From: DUEN01 sp024277095 | GTDB lineage: Bacteria; Chloroflexota; Anaerolineae; DUEN01 | Direction: 5' to 3' | DNA length: 6,230 nucleotides | NCBI GenBank assembly: GCA_024277095.1 | Contig: JAJRVX010000153.1 | Coordinates: 1 to 6,230 of the forward strand | Part shown: piece after piece, positions 5,662 through 6,230 of the stretch | How the letters are laid out: each line of letters starts with the position of its first letter | Numbering within the stretch: the first letter of the stretch is position 1 | Position numbers and translations under genes: made by a program | The notes under the pieces: model-generated | What the model saw: the letters and a program-made list of their open reading frames with translations, nothing else | Databases searched by the model: none | Told to the model about the DNA's origin: nothing

Positions 5662-6230
5662 CTACACCAGCGCGGCCCATTCCTCCATCAATTCGTGCAG
5701 CCGTCGCTCGGCCTCTGCATACGCGATGCCCAGCTCCTCCACTCGGGCCACCTCCTGATTCCGGCCGGCGACCTCGATCTCCTCCCCCAGTCGGGCCAGC
5801 TCCGCCTCCAGCGCGTGGATCTTCTCCTCGATGGCCATCGCTCGCTCGGCCTGGCGGCGTTCCCTCTGTCGCCGCCGGCGCTCCTCCCGTTCTCGCTCTC
5901 GACCCTTCCTGGCCGAGGATGTTCGGGACTTGCCGTCGGCGGACGCCGCCTCGCGCTCGGCCGCCCGCTGGGCCAGATATTCGGTGTAGCCCCCCTCGTA
6001 GGCGCTCAGCTTCCTCGCCTGGAGGTCCCATACGTGGGTGGCCAGCGCCTCCACCAGGTAGCGATCGTGGGTGACCAGCAGGATGGTGCCCGGGAATCGG
6101 GCCAGCACCTCCTGCAGGATCTCCTGTGATTCCAGGTCCAGGTGATTGGTCGGCTCGTCCAGGATCAGGAAGTTCGCTCCCAGCAGCGACAGCCGGGCCA
6201 GCGCGACCCGGCTGCGCTGGCCACCGCTCA
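5662..6230 (-). CDS. ABC-F family ATPase, C-terminal part (5' end beyond window)
   Basis: The frame is open from the right edge to the TAG at 5662-5664, giving 188 complete codons. It starts at the ABC signature SGGQRSRVALARL, then Walker B LILDEPTNHLDLES, then the switch histidine region LLVTHDRYLVEAL. LSAYEGGYTEYL follows, a form typical of ABC-F proteins. After that comes a highly charged arginine/glutamate-rich linker (KGREREREERRRRQRERR) and a C-terminal coiled coil ending ELMEEWAALV. This is the second nucleotide-binding domain of a soluble, duplicated-ATPase ABC-F protein. Such proteins act on ribosomes at the E site, as translation factors or, in some subgroups, antibiotic-resistance proteins. 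The N-terminal domain and the inter-domain linker that separate those subgroups lie outside the window. The coiled-coil tail resembles housekeeping Uup/YdiF-like members. It directly precedes coaE. Confidence 0.95.
   Translation of the reverse strand, partial: SGGQRSRVALARLSLLGANFLILDEPTNHLDLESQEILQEVLARFPGTILLVTHDRYLVEALATHVWDLQARKLSAYEGGYTEYLAQRAAEREAASADGKSRTSSARKGREREREERRRRQRERRQAERAMAIEEKIHALEAELARLGEEIEVAGRNQEVARVEELGIAYAEAERRLHELMEEWAALV

Noticed and set aside
4928..6031. Minus-strand open frame of 367 codons across coaE and ABC-F in another frame
   Set aside because: Its glycine- and arginine-rich translation is typical of an out-of-frame reading of GC-rich genes, and the true frames carry catalytic motifs.
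4657..6129. Plus-strand open frame of 490 codons opposite the small membrane gene, coaE and ABC-F
   Set aside because: It spans three real genes on the other strand, is low-complexity and rich in His, Leu, Gly and Asp, and shows no family motif.

Overview
The window is GC-rich, and every gene I can support reads on the minus strand, so biological order runs from the right edge to the left. No tRNA, rRNA, CRISPR array, insertion sequence or intrinsic terminator with a T-tract is visible. Two genes run off the window: an ABC-F ATPase on the right and an HD-domain hydrolase on the left. The gene styles (GC-rich, DUF1972-type glycosyltransferase, SmtB-like regulator, TTG starts, UPF0104 protein next to a GT2 enzyme) suggest a free-living bacterium, possibly a thermophilic Chloroflexota. 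That placement is an impression, not a demonstration.

Right part (6230 to 4702): the C-terminal half of an ABC-F ATPase, then coaE (dephospho-CoA kinase, last step of CoA synthesis) 15 bases later, then a 70-residue two-helix membrane protein. They look like one transcription unit whose promoter lies outside the window.

Middle (4701 to 3975): a gene-poor stretch with several inverted repeats, then a well-formed promoter and an SmtB-like ArsR-family metal sensor. The longest open frame for this regulator (start at 4448) overlaps that promoter. The internal ATG at 4343, with an AAGGAGG ribosome site, gives 122 residues, the length I recall for SmtB. Both classical zinc sites are intact.

Left part (3896 to 1): a DUF1972/GT4 glycosyltransferase, then a clean TATAAT box. 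A roughly 170-base leader with nested and competing stems follows. It precedes a tightly packed cluster: GT2 glycosyltransferase, UPF0104 flippase-like membrane protein (11-base overlap) and HD-domain phosphohydrolase (ATGA overlap). The GT2/UPF0104 pair looks like a split form of the fusion seen in archaeal AglD-type enzymes. Together with the GT4 gene it suggests synthesis or export of a cell-surface glycan or glycolipid. No metal transporter is present to explain the metal sensor.

Most of this is ordinary bacterial chromosome. The items most worth a second look are the leader RNA, the split GT2/UPF0104 pair, the re-started metal sensor and the inverted-repeat spacer.
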